37,526 nt of DNA from Alkalihalobacillus pseudalcaliphilus (GCA_001038565.1 LFJO01000002.1:1-37526); one strand, 5' to 3'; positions 8,022 to 16,381 are shown, numbered from the stretch's first letter. Notes: generated from the letters alone by a model not told the origin. Program-made: numbers and translations.

Positions 8022-8223
8022 ATGTTAGATCCAAATAATCAAAAAAAACATTATATGACTTTTCCTTAATTTGTGCAGTAATTTTGATTGGAGTTGCTGC
8101 ATTTATTTTCAGGGATATACTCTTCACCATGGGGGATTCTGTTTTTGAAACATTGATGGATAGCGTCGTATCCAGTAAAGTATTTGAAATGGTCGTAATT
8201 ATCGACAACGACTCCGGTTTATA
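8022..8223 (+). pseudogene. Small membrane protein gene with homopolymer frameshift
   Basis: ATG at 8022 has GGTGGTGAG 6 bases upstream and reads MLDPNNQKN before a stop at 8055. A run of seven A (8041-8047) sits at the break. If one A is removed the frame continues as TLYDFSLICAVILIGVAAFI, FRDILFTMGDSVFETLMDSV and ends VIIDNDSGL at TAG 8221-8223, giving a 66-residue protein with one membrane helix. A perfect terminator follows 33 bases later, so the whole transcription unit is still recognisable. Explanations are a recent frameshift, a sequencing error in the A run, slippage, or phase variation. I do not recognise the family. Confidence 0.6.
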
Positions 8224-8256
8224 GGGCTAATAAGCCTTATAAAATACAGAGCGGAT

Positions 8257-8289
8257 AAAAATAAGCCCCAATTGTGGGCTTATTTTTTT
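8257..8289 (+). terminator. Intrinsic terminator
   Basis: AAAAATAAGCCC pairs perfectly with GGGCTTATTTTT around a 7-base loop, followed by more T. It closes the frameshifted small gene and is symmetrical enough to work both ways. Confidence 0.85.
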
Positions 8290-8687
8290 ATGGGATATTA
8301 ATTCATTTGAATGAATGGAGTTTGGTGAATATTTAATTGAAAAGATACTTAATTGTCATGTGTTGAAGAGGGGTAGTTTGTTTTCCGTAGTAGCGGAATT
8401 CAGGTAGTTTTAGTAGCCATTTCACTTTTTGTCAATATGTCAAATATTATCGAGAGGCTGACTTTTTTGCGATGGTAGTGTGTCGGTATAATTCATTTTT
8501 AGTCACGCTTTAAACGGTCCACTTCTCTAGGTGTTAACCTTTAAACATTTAAAGTGCTGGGAACTCATCCTATTCTTAAACATATCTCCATTCCATCATT
8601 CTCTAACCCGACGCAGTAGTTCAGACTATACATTTTTTGAAGACTATTCAAATCTTGAGATTTCAATAATTGAATAGAAAATTAAAA
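8290..8687. other. Intergenic region upstream of carbohydrate ABC operon
   Basis: No gene seen. Near its right end (about 8661-8674) TTTCAATAATTGAA is a short palindrome just upstream of the cre and promoter and could be a binding site for the operon's regulator. Confidence 0.4.
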
Positions 8688-8701
8688 TGTGAGCGTTTAC
8701 A
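8688..8701 (+). promoter_or_regulatory. cre site (CcpA operator)
   Basis: TGTGAGCGTTTACA matches the cre consensus TGWAANCGNTNWCA at 13 of 14 positions. Its last six bases are also the -35 box of the next entry, a placement that predicts repression by CcpA when preferred sugars are present. Confidence 0.65.
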
Positions 8702-8724
8702 TGATGAGTACTCAAGAGCATAAT
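8696..8724 (+). promoter_or_regulatory. Promoter of carbohydrate ABC operon
   Basis: TTTACA (8696-8701) and CATAAT (8719-8724) are spaced by 17 bases. The first gene starts at 8826, leaving a leader of roughly 95 bases. Confidence 0.55.
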
Positions 8725-8825
8725 GGGGGCAATACAAGTATGATTGTCACATGGAAAAAAGCTGAATAAGGGAGGGTGTGGCTACGATTGGTTATAGTGT
8801 TTTTTGAATTGGAGGGAAGTAATAG

Positions 8826-9788
8826 ATGTTATCTCGACCCTTAGAGCCAAAAGAGAAATTAAGTATTCAAAGGAAAAGCAGAAAAGAACAGTTGCTCGGG
8901 CATATTCGTTTGTATTATCAGCTTTACTTAATGGTATTACCTGCTTTTATTATCATTTTACTTTTTAATTATGTACCGATGTATGGCTTGCAACTTGCTT
9001 TTAGGGAATTTGATCCGACACGTGGTATTACAGGTGGTGAATTTGTTGGATTGGATTATTTTAGACGTTTTATGGAATCTCACCAATTCTGGACTTTAAT
9101 GCGTAACACTTTTCTAATTAGTTTTTACTCGCTTATTGTCGGTTTCCCCATTCCCATTTTTATTGCATTAATGTTTAACCAGATTAGACACGCACGTAGA
9201 AAAAGAATGATTCAGACTGTTGCCTATATGCCACACTTCATTTCTGTTATTGTGGTGGTTGGTATGATACTCATTTTCTTATCGCCTTCTACTGGTATTA
9301 TCGGTCATCTATTTTCCTGGGTTGGTTTGGAACCCGTTAATTTCTTAGGGAAACCTGAATACTTTCGTTCTATTTATGTACTATCCGATGTTTGGCAGCA
9401 CGCTGGTTGGAATAGTATTATCTTTGTGGCTGCATTAGCAGGCGTGAACCCACAACTTTATGAAGCAGCAAAGGTGGATGGAGCAAGTCGGTTACAGCAG
9501 ATTATTCATATCGATATACCTCATTTAGTTCCGACGATCATCATTTTGCTTATTTTGAATGCTGGATCTTTACTTGGTGTTGGTTTTGAAAAGATATTTC
9601 TAATGCAAAACTCTATGAACCTTCCAGTATCTGAAGTGTTAGAAACGTATGTATATAAAATTGGAATATTATCTAATCAGATTAGTTATTCGACAGCAAT
9701 TGGCTTATTTAATACCATGATTAATTTCATTATTTTAATTGTAGTCAATCGAATTGCCAAAAAAACAAGTGAAACAAGTCTGTGGTAG
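8826..9788 (+). CDS. Carbohydrate ABC transporter permease, LplB-like
   Basis: The 320-residue membrane protein belongs to the LplB/YtcP group of CUT1 permeases. After a basic cytoplasmic tail (1-30) six membrane helices follow, the first containing LYLMVLPAFIIILLFNYVPM. The cytoplasmic EAA loop that docks the ATPase is YEAAKVDGASRLQQIIHIDI, with PHLVPT after it, near residues 217-243. The ATG has GGAGGGA at a normal distance. The gene is first in an operon with a second permease (12 bases later) and a lipoprotein. There is no ATPase gene in the operon; in Bacillus such importers borrow the shared MsmX ATPase. The LplB group imports oligosaccharides such as uronic-acid-containing fragments, but the substrate here cannot be read from the sequence. 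Confidence 0.85.
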   Translation: MLSRPLEPKEKLSIQRKSRKEQLLGHIRLYYQLYLMVLPAFIIILLFNYVPMYGLQLAFREFDPTRGITGGEFVGLDYFRRFMESHQFWTLMRNTFLISFYSLIVGFPIPIFIALMFNQIRHARRKRMIQTVAYMPHFISVIVVVGMILIFLSPSTGIIGHLFSWVGLEPVNFLGKPEYFRSIYVLSDVWQHAGWNSIIFVAALAGVNPQLYEAAKVDGASRLQQIIHIDIPHLVPTIIILLILNAGSLLGVGFEKIFLMQNSMNLPVSEVLETYVYKIGILSNQISYSTAIGLFNTMINFIILIVVNRIAKKTSETSLW

Positions 9789-9800
9789 AAGGGAGGATAA

Positions 9801-10709
9801 ATGAAAGTGAATCAGACTATGAAGGATTCTCCCTCAGAGCTTTTCTTTAAATTCATGATCGCTCTTTTTTGTACGACTTTGGTCATTGTCACGTTATATC
9901 CTGTGTATTTTGTCGTGATTGCTTCTATTAGTAACCCGGCGTCTGTTGCGAATGGAGATATTTGGTTATTTCCAAATAACATTACCTTCGCTGGCTATAT
10001 TGAAATTTTTAACGATGATCGGATATGGAGGGGCTTAAAGAATACGTTCATTTATACGATTGGTGGAACGGTTGTCAGCTTGCTGTTTACGATACCTGCT
10101 GGTTATGCATTGTCTAGGGTGGATTTTACAGCTAGAAAATTCCTAATGTTTTTCTTTGTATTTACGATGTTTTTTAGTGGGGGATTAATTCCAACCTATT
10201 TAACGGTCCAACAATTTGGTTTGACTAACACCATTTGGGTAATGCTTATTCCTTTTTCGGTAAATGTATTTAATTTGATCATTACCCGTGTATTCTTTCA
10301 AACGACATTACCAAAAGAATTACTAGAATCAGCTAAACTCGATGGCAGCACGGACTTTCAATTTTTCCTACGGATTGCATTACCATTATCAAAAGCTTTG
10401 ATTGCTGTAATGATGCTTTATTATGCGGTTGGTTATTGGAATGAGTATATGAAGGCATTGATTTATTTAAATGATTCAAAATTATACCCATTGCAGCTAG
10501 TACTCAGGGAAATTCTTGTTATGAATCAAGCGTTTAGTAGTGGAGCTGGTAGTCAAATGCTTAGTACAGGGGACGTAACGGCACAGCAAAAGGGTGATTT
10601 AATAAAATACGGTGTCATTGTCGTTTCATCGGTTCCGATATTACTAGTATTTCCATTTGTACAAAAATATTTTGAAAAAGGTGTCATGATCGGTTCTTTG
10701 AAGGATTAG
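9801..10709 (+). CDS. Carbohydrate ABC transporter permease, LplC/YtcP-like
   Basis: The 302-residue partner permease has six predicted helices, with VTLYPVYFVVIASISNP in the first region and an EAA loop LESAKLDGSTDFQFFLRIAL at about residues 173-192. The insertion near the C-terminus (SGAGSQMLSTGDVTAQQKGD, residues about 250-270) before the last helix, and the ending GVMIGSLKD, are typical of the YtcP/LplC subgroup. GGGAGG precedes the ATG. With the upstream LplB-like protein it forms the heterodimeric channel of the importer; with the downstream lipoprotein it completes the system apart from the ATPase. Confidence 0.85.
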   Translation: MKVNQTMKDSPSELFFKFMIALFCTTLVIVTLYPVYFVVIASISNPASVANGDIWLFPNNITFAGYIEIFNDDRIWRGLKNTFIYTIGGTVVSLLFTIPAGYALSRVDFTARKFLMFFFVFTMFFSGGLIPTYLTVQQFGLTNTIWVMLIPFSVNVFNLIITRVFFQTTLPKELLESAKLDGSTDFQFFLRIALPLSKALIAVMMLYYAVGYWNEYMKALIYLNDSKLYPLQLVLREILVMNQAFSSGAGSQMLSTGDVTAQQKGDLIKYGVIVVSSVPILLVFPFVQKYFEKGVMIGSLKD

Positions 10710-10755
10710 TTGTTATTCATATTGAAAAATGAAAGCAGAGAGAGGGGAATGGTAG

Positions 10756-12315
10756 ATGAAGAATGTGAAGTTGATTTTTCCGTATTTGGTTGTATTAGTA
10801 ATGTTGGTGATGGTGTTAAATGGTTGTAATCCATCTTCCAATGAGGAAGGAGGAACTACGCCAGATGGAAAAGTAAAGCTAGAAGTATTAGCTGTTTTAA
10901 ATGCCTTAACAAAAGATATGGATGAAATCCCTTATGTACAAGATGTTGCTGATGCAGCAGGGGTAGAGATTGAATGGACAGAGGTCAGAAGTGGGTGGGA
11001 TGAACAAAAAAATCCGATCTTAGCTAGCGGCAATTTACCGGATGTGTTTATTAGTGCAATCGGTTATGATGATATTGCGACATTTAATTCTTTGTTTCTA
11101 CCTTTGGATGAATTAATTGAAGAACATGCACCTAATATTAGTAAAATGTTTGAAGAGATGCCCGAGGTAAGAGATTTGGCTACAACAATTGATGGTGAGA
11201 TTTATGGGCTGCCAGCCGTATTACCTCATCGTCCTTCTAGTAGTGTAATTCCGATGATTAACCAACAATGGTTAGATGACCTCGGTTTAGAGACACCAAC
11301 AACTTTTGATGAATTATATGAAGTATTGAAAGCGTTTAAAGAGGGTGATCCTAACGGAAATGGAAAAGCAGATGAGATTCCATTTGACTGGGCACCTGAT
11401 CATGGCCCTTACAGTGCATTAGCATTAATAGGTGCTTATGGTAATTATGTTGCACATACGGACTGGTATAATACTGTGAAAGATGGGGAGCATATTTTTC
11501 TGCCAGCCACAGAAGATTATAAGGAACTCGTATCATTTTTACACAAATTATATGCTGAAGGATTAGTTAACCAGGAAGTATTTACACAGGATTGGTCGCA
11601 ATTTTTCTCGCGTTCACAAGCTACTGATGCGGCAACGGTTGGATTTACAATTGGGTGGTCATTTGAACAACGAGTTGGAGCATGGAGTACCCAATATGAA
11701 GTTATTGAGCCATTTCGTGCAACGGAGGGCGTTCAGGCTTTGTGGCCAGCTGATCCACTTGGTATGAAAACACAAACGAATAAAGCGGTTATTTCTGCAA
11801 GTGTAGAGGATCCAATCGCTGCGATTCAATGGTTAGACGGATTCTATTCGGAAGAGGCTTCAGCACAGGGTTATTATGGTTCTTTTGATATTGGTATTGA
11901 ACAAGATGGGAATCAATATAAGGTTATGACTCCACCCGATAATATAAGTGAGGATGAGTGGAAGTGGACAAATGCTTTGGTAGATCACGGTCTTATGTAT
12001 GTTCCAGATGAATTAGATTCTCGAATTGCTGCCCCACCAACTGTACTTGAAAGAATGGAGCAAGATACGTTATTAGCTGATTATTATCCAGACTCCAATC
12101 GGATATTACCACCTGTCAAATTTACAAAAGAAGAGGATAATGAATTAAGTATTATTCGTACAGATTTAACTAATTTAATTACGAGTAAGTGGGCGGAATG
12201 GATTAGTAATGGAGGAATTGAGACAGATTGGGATAATTATATTGAAAATTTAGAAAATATGGGATTGCCGCGTTATCAAGAGATATATCAAGGAGCGTTA
12301 GATAACCAGTATTAA
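10756..12315 (+). CDS. Extracellular solute-binding lipoprotein of carbohydrate importer
   Basis: This 519-residue lipoprotein has a signal ending VLNGC (Cys about residue 24) and the long form typical of LplA/YtcQ binding proteins, larger than maltose-type binding proteins. Landmarks include LASGNLPDVFIS near residue 93, TFDELYEVLKAFKEGDPNGN near 176-195 and EIPFDW. These are family-typical, with a Ca-loop-like D-NGNGKADE motif. Aromatic residues are abundant, as in sugar-binding clefts. A GAGAGGGG ribosome binding site precedes the ATG. It is last in the operon and is followed by a terminator at 12340. A regulator of the kind usually linked to such importers lies downstream at 13013. Confidence 0.85.
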   Translation: MKNVKLIFPYLVVLVMLVMVLNGCNPSSNEEGGTTPDGKVKLEVLAVLNALTKDMDEIPYVQDVADAAGVEIEWTEVRSGWDEQKNPILASGNLPDVFISAIGYDDIATFNSLFLPLDELIEEHAPNISKMFEEMPEVRDLATTIDGEIYGLPAVLPHRPSSSVIPMINQQWLDDLGLETPTTFDELYEVLKAFKEGDPNGNGKADEIPFDWAPDHGPYSALALIGAYGNYVAHTDWYNTVKDGEHIFLPATEDYKELVSFLHKLYAEGLVNQEVFTQDWSQFFSRSQATDAATVGFTIGWSFEQRVGAWSTQYEVIEPFRATEGVQALWPADPLGMKTQTNKAVISASVEDPIAAIQWLDGFYSEEASAQGYYGSFDIGIEQDGNQYKVMTPPDNISEDEWKWTNALVDHGLMYVPDELDSRIAAPPTVLERMEQDTLLADYYPDSNRILPPVKFTKEEDNELSIIRTDLTNLITSKWAEWISNGGIETDWDNYIENLENMGLPRYQEIYQGALDNQY

Positions 12316-12339
12316 AACAAGATCGCAAGTCATATGCTA

Positions 12340-12367
12340 AAAAAACTCAGTGAGAGCTGGGTTTTTT
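12340..12367 (+). terminator. Intrinsic terminator of ABC operon
   Basis: AAAAAACTCAG and CTGGGTTTTTT form an 11-bp stem (one G-T pair) with a short loop; the T run is part of the 3' arm. It lies 24 bases after the binding-protein stop codon. Confidence 0.75.
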
Positions 12368-12496
12368 GCACATGAATAATAAAGATTAGCTAGGTCTATG
12401 AAGAAGCAAACTAAATAGCTGCTAGTAGTTGAATGGACAATCAAATTATGAATGAATGCTCATAGAGTCACTCAAGATAATATCCGTACAACCTAA

Positions 12497-12751
12497 TTAG
12501 TGACGGAAGGGGGCATGTTTGAACCGTATACAAAACCCACATGGAGGAGCTAAAATCACTTCGCCACCAACAAAGATGAAATTGGTGTTTGGCACTTTAA
12601 CTGGTGGAACTTCATTCAATTTGGTTTTGAGGATTCTCACGTTTGGCTGTAGTCCCGCCACTTTTTGGGATAGCTCGTAAGAGCAATCCCAAAAAGATTC
12701 AGCGCACCGCACAAACAGCCACAAATAACAAAAAAGAGAGGAGTAACTCAT
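12497..12751 (-). other. Doubtful 84-codon ORF within a structured region
   Basis: The minus-strand frame begins MSYSSLFCYLWLFVRC and ends FVGGEVILAPPCGFCIRFKH plus APFRH. The second half is rich in Val, Pro and Gly and looks protein-like. However, the ATG has no ribosome binding site, and the frame runs through an 11-bp perfect hairpin at 12661-12696. It may be a remnant or an accidental frame across a structured element. I do not assign a function. Confidence 0.25.
12661..12696 (+). repeat. Perfect two-part hairpin with GTAA tetraloop
   Basis: CTTTTTGGGAT pairs perfectly with ATCCCAAAAAG. Inside it, GCTC and GAGC enclose GTAA, a GNRA tetraloop if read as plus-strand RNA. No T run follows, so it is not a simple terminator. 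It lies 80 bases before the four-way-junction element and may be part of the same structure. Confidence 0.6.
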
Positions 12752-12775
12752 CAGGATTAGTATTCAATATCCAAG

Positions 12776-12910
12776 TGTTTTTGGACCGTTAGCCAAGCTT
12801 GCTTGGCTACTTCACGCCTTTGCGTGAAGTTTTGAAAATCGAAACCGCCATTCAGATGATTTCATTCATCTGATAAGGCGATTTCGATTTTCAAAAACGG
12901 ACCAAAAACA
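12776..12910 (+). repeat. Spacerless four-way-junction inverted-repeat element
   Basis: Four stems abut with no base between them. The outer stem is 12776-12790 with 12896-12910 (14 of 15 pairs). Arm 1 is 12791-12808 (7 bp, loop CTTG). Arm 2 is 12809-12830 (9 bp, loop CTTT). Arm 3 is 12831-12895: 19 bp with one mismatch, a small internal loop, then TCAGATGA/TCATCTGA around a 6-base loop. It lies between the ABC operon terminator and the regulator gene. Either an RNA with a four-way junction or a DNA cruciform is possible; stable tetraloops on the plus strand favour RNA. I know no named family that it matches. Confidence 0.75.
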
Positions 12911-12912
12911 AA

Positions 12913-12924
12913 GACCGAAAGGTC
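12913..12924 (+). repeat. Small GAAA-loop hairpin
   Basis: GACC-GAAA-GGTC immediately follows the four-way-junction element (two bases away). GAAA is a GNRA tetraloop, again pointing to plus-strand RNA structure. Confidence 0.5.
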
Positions 12925-13012
12925 AACTTACATGAGCAGAAGCACTAACTTTCATATAAAAGTAGAAAAAACGTTGTAGACAAACATTCAAATAATCGAA
13001 AGGAGGAGAAAA

Positions 13013-15250
13013 ATGAAGATATGGAAGAAATATCGTCATCAAAAGGCATTATTAAAATTTCTATTATCCTATATTACCGTATTCTTATTACCCGTCCTCT
13101 TTTTACTTTTTTACTTCTATCCACAGACAACAGCGATTATGAAGGAAGCGGCAATTGACAGTTCTAATGCATTATTAATACAGACTGTGAACAATATTGA
13201 TATGCAAATGGAGAATTTTTGGAATTATCCGGATGCTATTCACCGAAATAATCAATTAAATCGTCCGGTTTTTAGAGCGGACCACGGCTATAATACCTAT
13301 CATATTATGCAAGAAATGGAGAAGATGTTTGGCTACAATTCCTTTGTTGAGAAAGTGATCTTTTATAATAAGGAATCTAGTTATTTTTATTCTTTCCCTG
13401 GAAGTTATCCACTAGATGAATTTAATGAAATTGATAGTACTTTTTATTATCCAAACTGGGATAAACGGATGATGTTACAGGATCTGAATCAGCTAACAGA
13501 TATCTCAATTAGATCCGCAGAGCCACTTGAATTATATGGAAGATTTAATAGCTCATATGACGCTGTAACCGTATTAATGCCAGTCCCATATCGGAATCTA
13601 TATTCGTATGGCGTACTAATGTTAGTAATTCCAGAACATAAGTTCTTTTTAAATCAGCCATATGATGATGATGAAATTCAACATAACTTTTTCGTTTTTG
13701 ACAAAGAGGGTGAGCTGTTAGCAGCGTCTGATCATGAAAGTGAATATGAGTATCATGAGCTTGTAGCTCTGCTAGAAGACAGGGGGGAGAATTTAGATGA
13801 ACTCATAACACTCTCAGGCAAGAGATACTTAATCAGTTTACAAGCATCAAAAATTTATGGTTTAACTTTTATGAGTGTGACACCACTAGAAGATGTGTTA
13901 CATAAAATCACCCGCTTGAAAGCGGTTACTTTTTTGTTGATTATGATCATTATCAGTGTTGAAGTCTTACTGATCTATTTGTTTATGCGAACAAATTACG
14001 AGCCCATTAGAAAGTTAAGGAAAAAAGCCCTAGTGTCAGTAAAGTCGCTACCAACCCAAAATTTGAATGAGTATGAGGTCGTTTCCTATGCCTTTGATAG
14101 TCTTCATAATGAAAACCGTGAACTATTTAGTAAAGTAATGCTGAACAAGAATATATCAAAGGAATACTTTTTTATACAATATTTGAATGGAACACTACCT
14201 AAGGATGATGTTTCGAAACAAGCAATTGAACACCAAATACAATTGAAGGAATATGTTTGTTCTCTTACTTTTTTTGCAAAGGATCGTAATATTATCACAT
14301 TGCTCCCTGGACTTAAAGGTTATATTGACTTAATAGGCACAGAGTTTGACCAACTTGGGAGTTATTTGGTTAAAGGTTTGAGGCATGAAGATTTTATTCT
14401 AATCTTAACGATGGACCAACAAGAACTAGCTAAATTGGTAGAGGAAAAGCTTCGGACCTTTAGTTCAAATGTAAGGATTGGAGTAGGTACCGTTGAAAAA
14501 GTAGAAAGGTTAAATAATAGCTATATTCATAGCTTAGCCGCTTTAGAGGTCTCAATTTTGAATGAACAAAGTCAAGTTGTAGATTATGATCAAATTGATG
14601 TAGAAAGTGCTAATGTTCTCAGTCAATTATTTGACACAATAAAAGTGATCGAAATGAGTCTTACACGTCGTGATTCGATGCTAAGTCAAAAACAGCTAAA
14701 CAAACTGATTAACTTAATGAAAACAAAAGTTAGTAGTATTTTTGTTTTAAAGATGATATTTATTAATACTTATAATGTGTTAGCAAAGGAATTAAATCAA
14801 TTAGGACATAATGAAGATTATTATTATGCCATTTCAGAGAAGAAAATTGATGTACTTCAACTTGAAAAGATATTACGAAGTATGAGTGAAAAGTTAGTTA
14901 CTGAGTGGGAGAGTCATGAATCGGTGAAAGGTTCTGTTAATATCCAAGAGGTATTGAACTATTTAGACCAACACTATATGGATGCGAATATGTCGATGCA
15001 ACAAGTAGCCGATCAGTTTGGGCTATCTTATACAAATTTCAGTCATTACTTTAAGAAAAAGATAGGGGAAAATTTTGCCCCTTATTTAGAAAAGCGTCGG
15101 ATTAATGAGGCCAAAATTCTATTGAGTGAAAGTAAGTATCCTATAAAATTCATTGCTGAGCAAGTTGGTTATTTGAATGCTAACAGCTTTACGAGATCGT
15201 TCAAAAAAGTAGAAGGCATATCGCCTGGTGAATATCGTAAGCTTAATTAA
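13013..15250 (+). CDS. Membrane-bound AraC-family transcriptional regulator (YtdP/YesS type)
   Basis: The 745-residue protein has a membrane helix at about 13-38, an extracytoplasmic sensor of the Cache type to about 295, a second helix at about 298-322 (TFLLIMIIISVEVLLIYLFM) and a long cytoplasmic part. The C-terminal 105 residues are an AraC/XylS DNA-binding domain: first helix-turn-helix around MSMQQVADQFGLSYTNFSHY, second around YPIKFIAEQVGYLNANSFTR, then KKVEGISPGEYRK. The middle (about 380-600) resembles a degenerate GGDEF-like region of these proteins. GGAGGAG precedes the ATG. One-piece regulators of this architecture usually control a neighbouring oligosaccharide importer, so the operon at 8826 is the likely target. 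It ends at a bidirectional terminator. Confidence 0.85.
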   Translation: MKIWKKYRHQKALLKFLLSYITVFLLPVLFLLFYFYPQTTAIMKEAAIDSSNALLIQTVNNIDMQMENFWNYPDAIHRNNQLNRPVFRADHGYNTYHIMQEMEKMFGYNSFVEKVIFYNKESSYFYSFPGSYPLDEFNEIDSTFYYPNWDKRMMLQDLNQLTDISIRSAEPLELYGRFNSSYDAVTVLMPVPYRNLYSYGVLMLVIPEHKFFLNQPYDDDEIQHNFFVFDKEGELLAASDHESEYEYHELVALLEDRGENLDELITLSGKRYLISLQASKIYGLTFMSVTPLEDVLHKITRLKAVTFLLIMIIISVEVLLIYLFMRTNYEPIRKLRKKALVSVKSLPTQNLNEYEVVSYAFDSLHNENRELFSKVMLNKNISKEYFFIQYLNGTLPKDDVSKQAIEHQIQLKEYVCSLTFFAKDRNIITLLPGLKGYIDLIGTEFDQLGSYLVKGLRHEDFILILTMDQQELAKLVEEKLRTFSSNVRIGVGTVEKVERLNNSYIHSLAALEVSILNEQSQVVDYDQIDVESANVLSQLFDTIKVIEMSLTRRDSMLSQKQLNKLINLMKTKVSSIFVLKMIFINTYNVLAKELNQLGHNEDYYYAISEKKIDVLQLEKILRSMSEKLVTEWESHESVKGSVNIQEVLNYLDQHYMDANMSMQQVADQFGLSYTNFSHYFKKKIGENFAPYLEKRRINEAKILLSESKYPIKFIAEQVGYLNANSFTRSFKKVEGISPGEYRKLN

Positions 15251-15269
15251 ATACTCATCAAGATCGAGG

Positions 15270-15306
15270 AAAAGGGCTACTTCGAATCGAAGCTAGCCCT
15301 TTTTCT
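15270..15306. terminator. Bidirectional terminator between convergent genes
   Basis: AAAAGGGCTA and TAGCCCTTTT flank CTTCGA-A-TCGAAG, making an almost complete palindrome with A and T runs on the outside. It serves the regulator gene (plus) and the Nudix gene (minus), whose TAG stop lies inside it. Confidence 0.8.
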
Positions 15307-16381
15307 TAAAGATCCTCACTAGCTCTTTGTGCACTCGTGAGCGTTGTTTTTCTTCATAAAGTAATGTCCAGTAAAGTGCCCATTTGCCTGTGTCCCATAT
15401 ATCATCTCTTGGGAAAAGCTCAGCAAAGCTTTCGATGCTCACATCCGCTCGGTGGTAACGGTCAATCTCATTGGAACCATGTACCCCTGCGGAATTGACT
15501 TGGATCACTTCTTGAAAGGTTTCTTCTACTTTTATTGTCGCGAATAAGTTCCATTGGTAGTACTTCATATCGAGTGCAAGACCAAGAATATGCACTTGAT
15601 CAGGGTCGATTTGTAAACCAACCTCTTGCTCCACACCACGAATCACACTTTGCACGATGTCTGGACCCGATTGTGTGGAGGAACGATCGGCTACGGGATC
15701 GATCGCTTCGACAACACTCACATCCCATTCACCAGGACGTACACCTGTATGGCTATTCCGTTTCGTTAAGATGACTTGATGGTCGGAGGTAATCACTGTG
15801 CCTATAACGCCAACACCGTTCGCTAGAAAAGGAATTGGCTTTCTCCAATCGTCTACACCCTGTAAAAAACCGCTTCTAATGGAAGGATAAGTATTGTTTG
15901 GGAATGGCTTATCTAATTGGGCATTGGTGGCTTGATAGGTATAATAATCGGACATGACAAATTGTAATGTCAGGTGTTGCTGCTCATCGTAATCCGTTTT
16001 CGAATCTTTGAATGAGTGAAGAGCGACTTGTTTGGTATTATACATGGCCCGACTTTGTTCAATCTGTTCGCGACGCTGTGTGAGCTGTTCAGGTAAGGTA
16101 ATCGCTTCATGTCTGAGTAAAGACGTTATATGTTTACTGCGAATTCGCTCTGTCCCTGTTCCCACACAGCTAATGATACTTGTTTTTTGATTGCCAATAT
16201 ACGCAAAGGGTATGTCACCCTCATTATGGGGATGCTCCTTTTTCGTCTCTTTTCTTTTAAGGTGAATCGCTCTTTTTTTCTTTATAGCATCGCCTTTGTA
16301 TAGGAAGAATAAGGAACAAATAATGGTAATGATAACCGGAATTAAGATGATCGTTATAAAGTTTGAAAAAATGGCACTCAA
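15293..16381 (-). CDS. Membrane-anchored Nudix-type hydrolase
   Basis: The N-terminus has one membrane helix (FITIILIPVIITIICSLFFL); then comes a basic linker and about 300 cytoplasmic residues. The last 190 residues form a Nudix domain: GVGVIGTVITSDHQVILTKR, PGEWDVSV, and RGVEQEVGLQI, a variant of the REUxEExGU core in which the first Glu is Gly and one Glu is Gln. An insertion separates the usual Gly and Glu elements. The domain probably retains a metal site but activity on nucleoside diphosphates is not assured. I prefer the TTG at 16381, with AGAAGGTG 6 bases before it; the longer frame from GTG 16444 has no such site. The region between residues 40 and 190 is not recognised. It could be read from the upstream operon. 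Confidence 0.6.
   Translation of the reverse strand: MSAIFSNFITIILIPVIITIICSLFFLYKGDAIKKKRAIHLKRKETKKEHPHNEGDIPFAYIGNQKTSIISCVGTGTERIRSKHITSLLRHEAITLPEQLTQRREQIEQSRAMYNTKQVALHSFKDSKTDYDEQQHLTLQFVMSDYYTYQATNAQLDKPFPNNTYPSIRSGFLQGVDDWRKPIPFLANGVGVIGTVITSDHQVILTKRNSHTGVRPGEWDVSVVEAIDPVADRSSTQSGPDIVQSVIRGVEQEVGLQIDPDQVHILGLALDMKYYQWNLFATIKVEETFQEVIQVNSAGVHGSNEIDRYHRADVSIESFAELFPRDDIWDTGKWALYWTLLYEEKQRSRVHKELVRIFKKKG

Noticed and set aside
5614-8040. The words TTAGATCCAAATAATC at about 5614-5629 and 8025-8040 are identical.
   Set aside because: The 16-base match is AT-rich and the flanks do not align; probably chance or at most a tiny remnant.
8040-8057. Programmed -1 frameshift at A-AAA-AAC in the small membrane-protein gene.
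   Set aside because: The heptamer is in the right phase, but a -1 shift leads to a stop within a few codons; the long downstream frame needs the loss of one base (+1), so simple -1 slippage does not fit.
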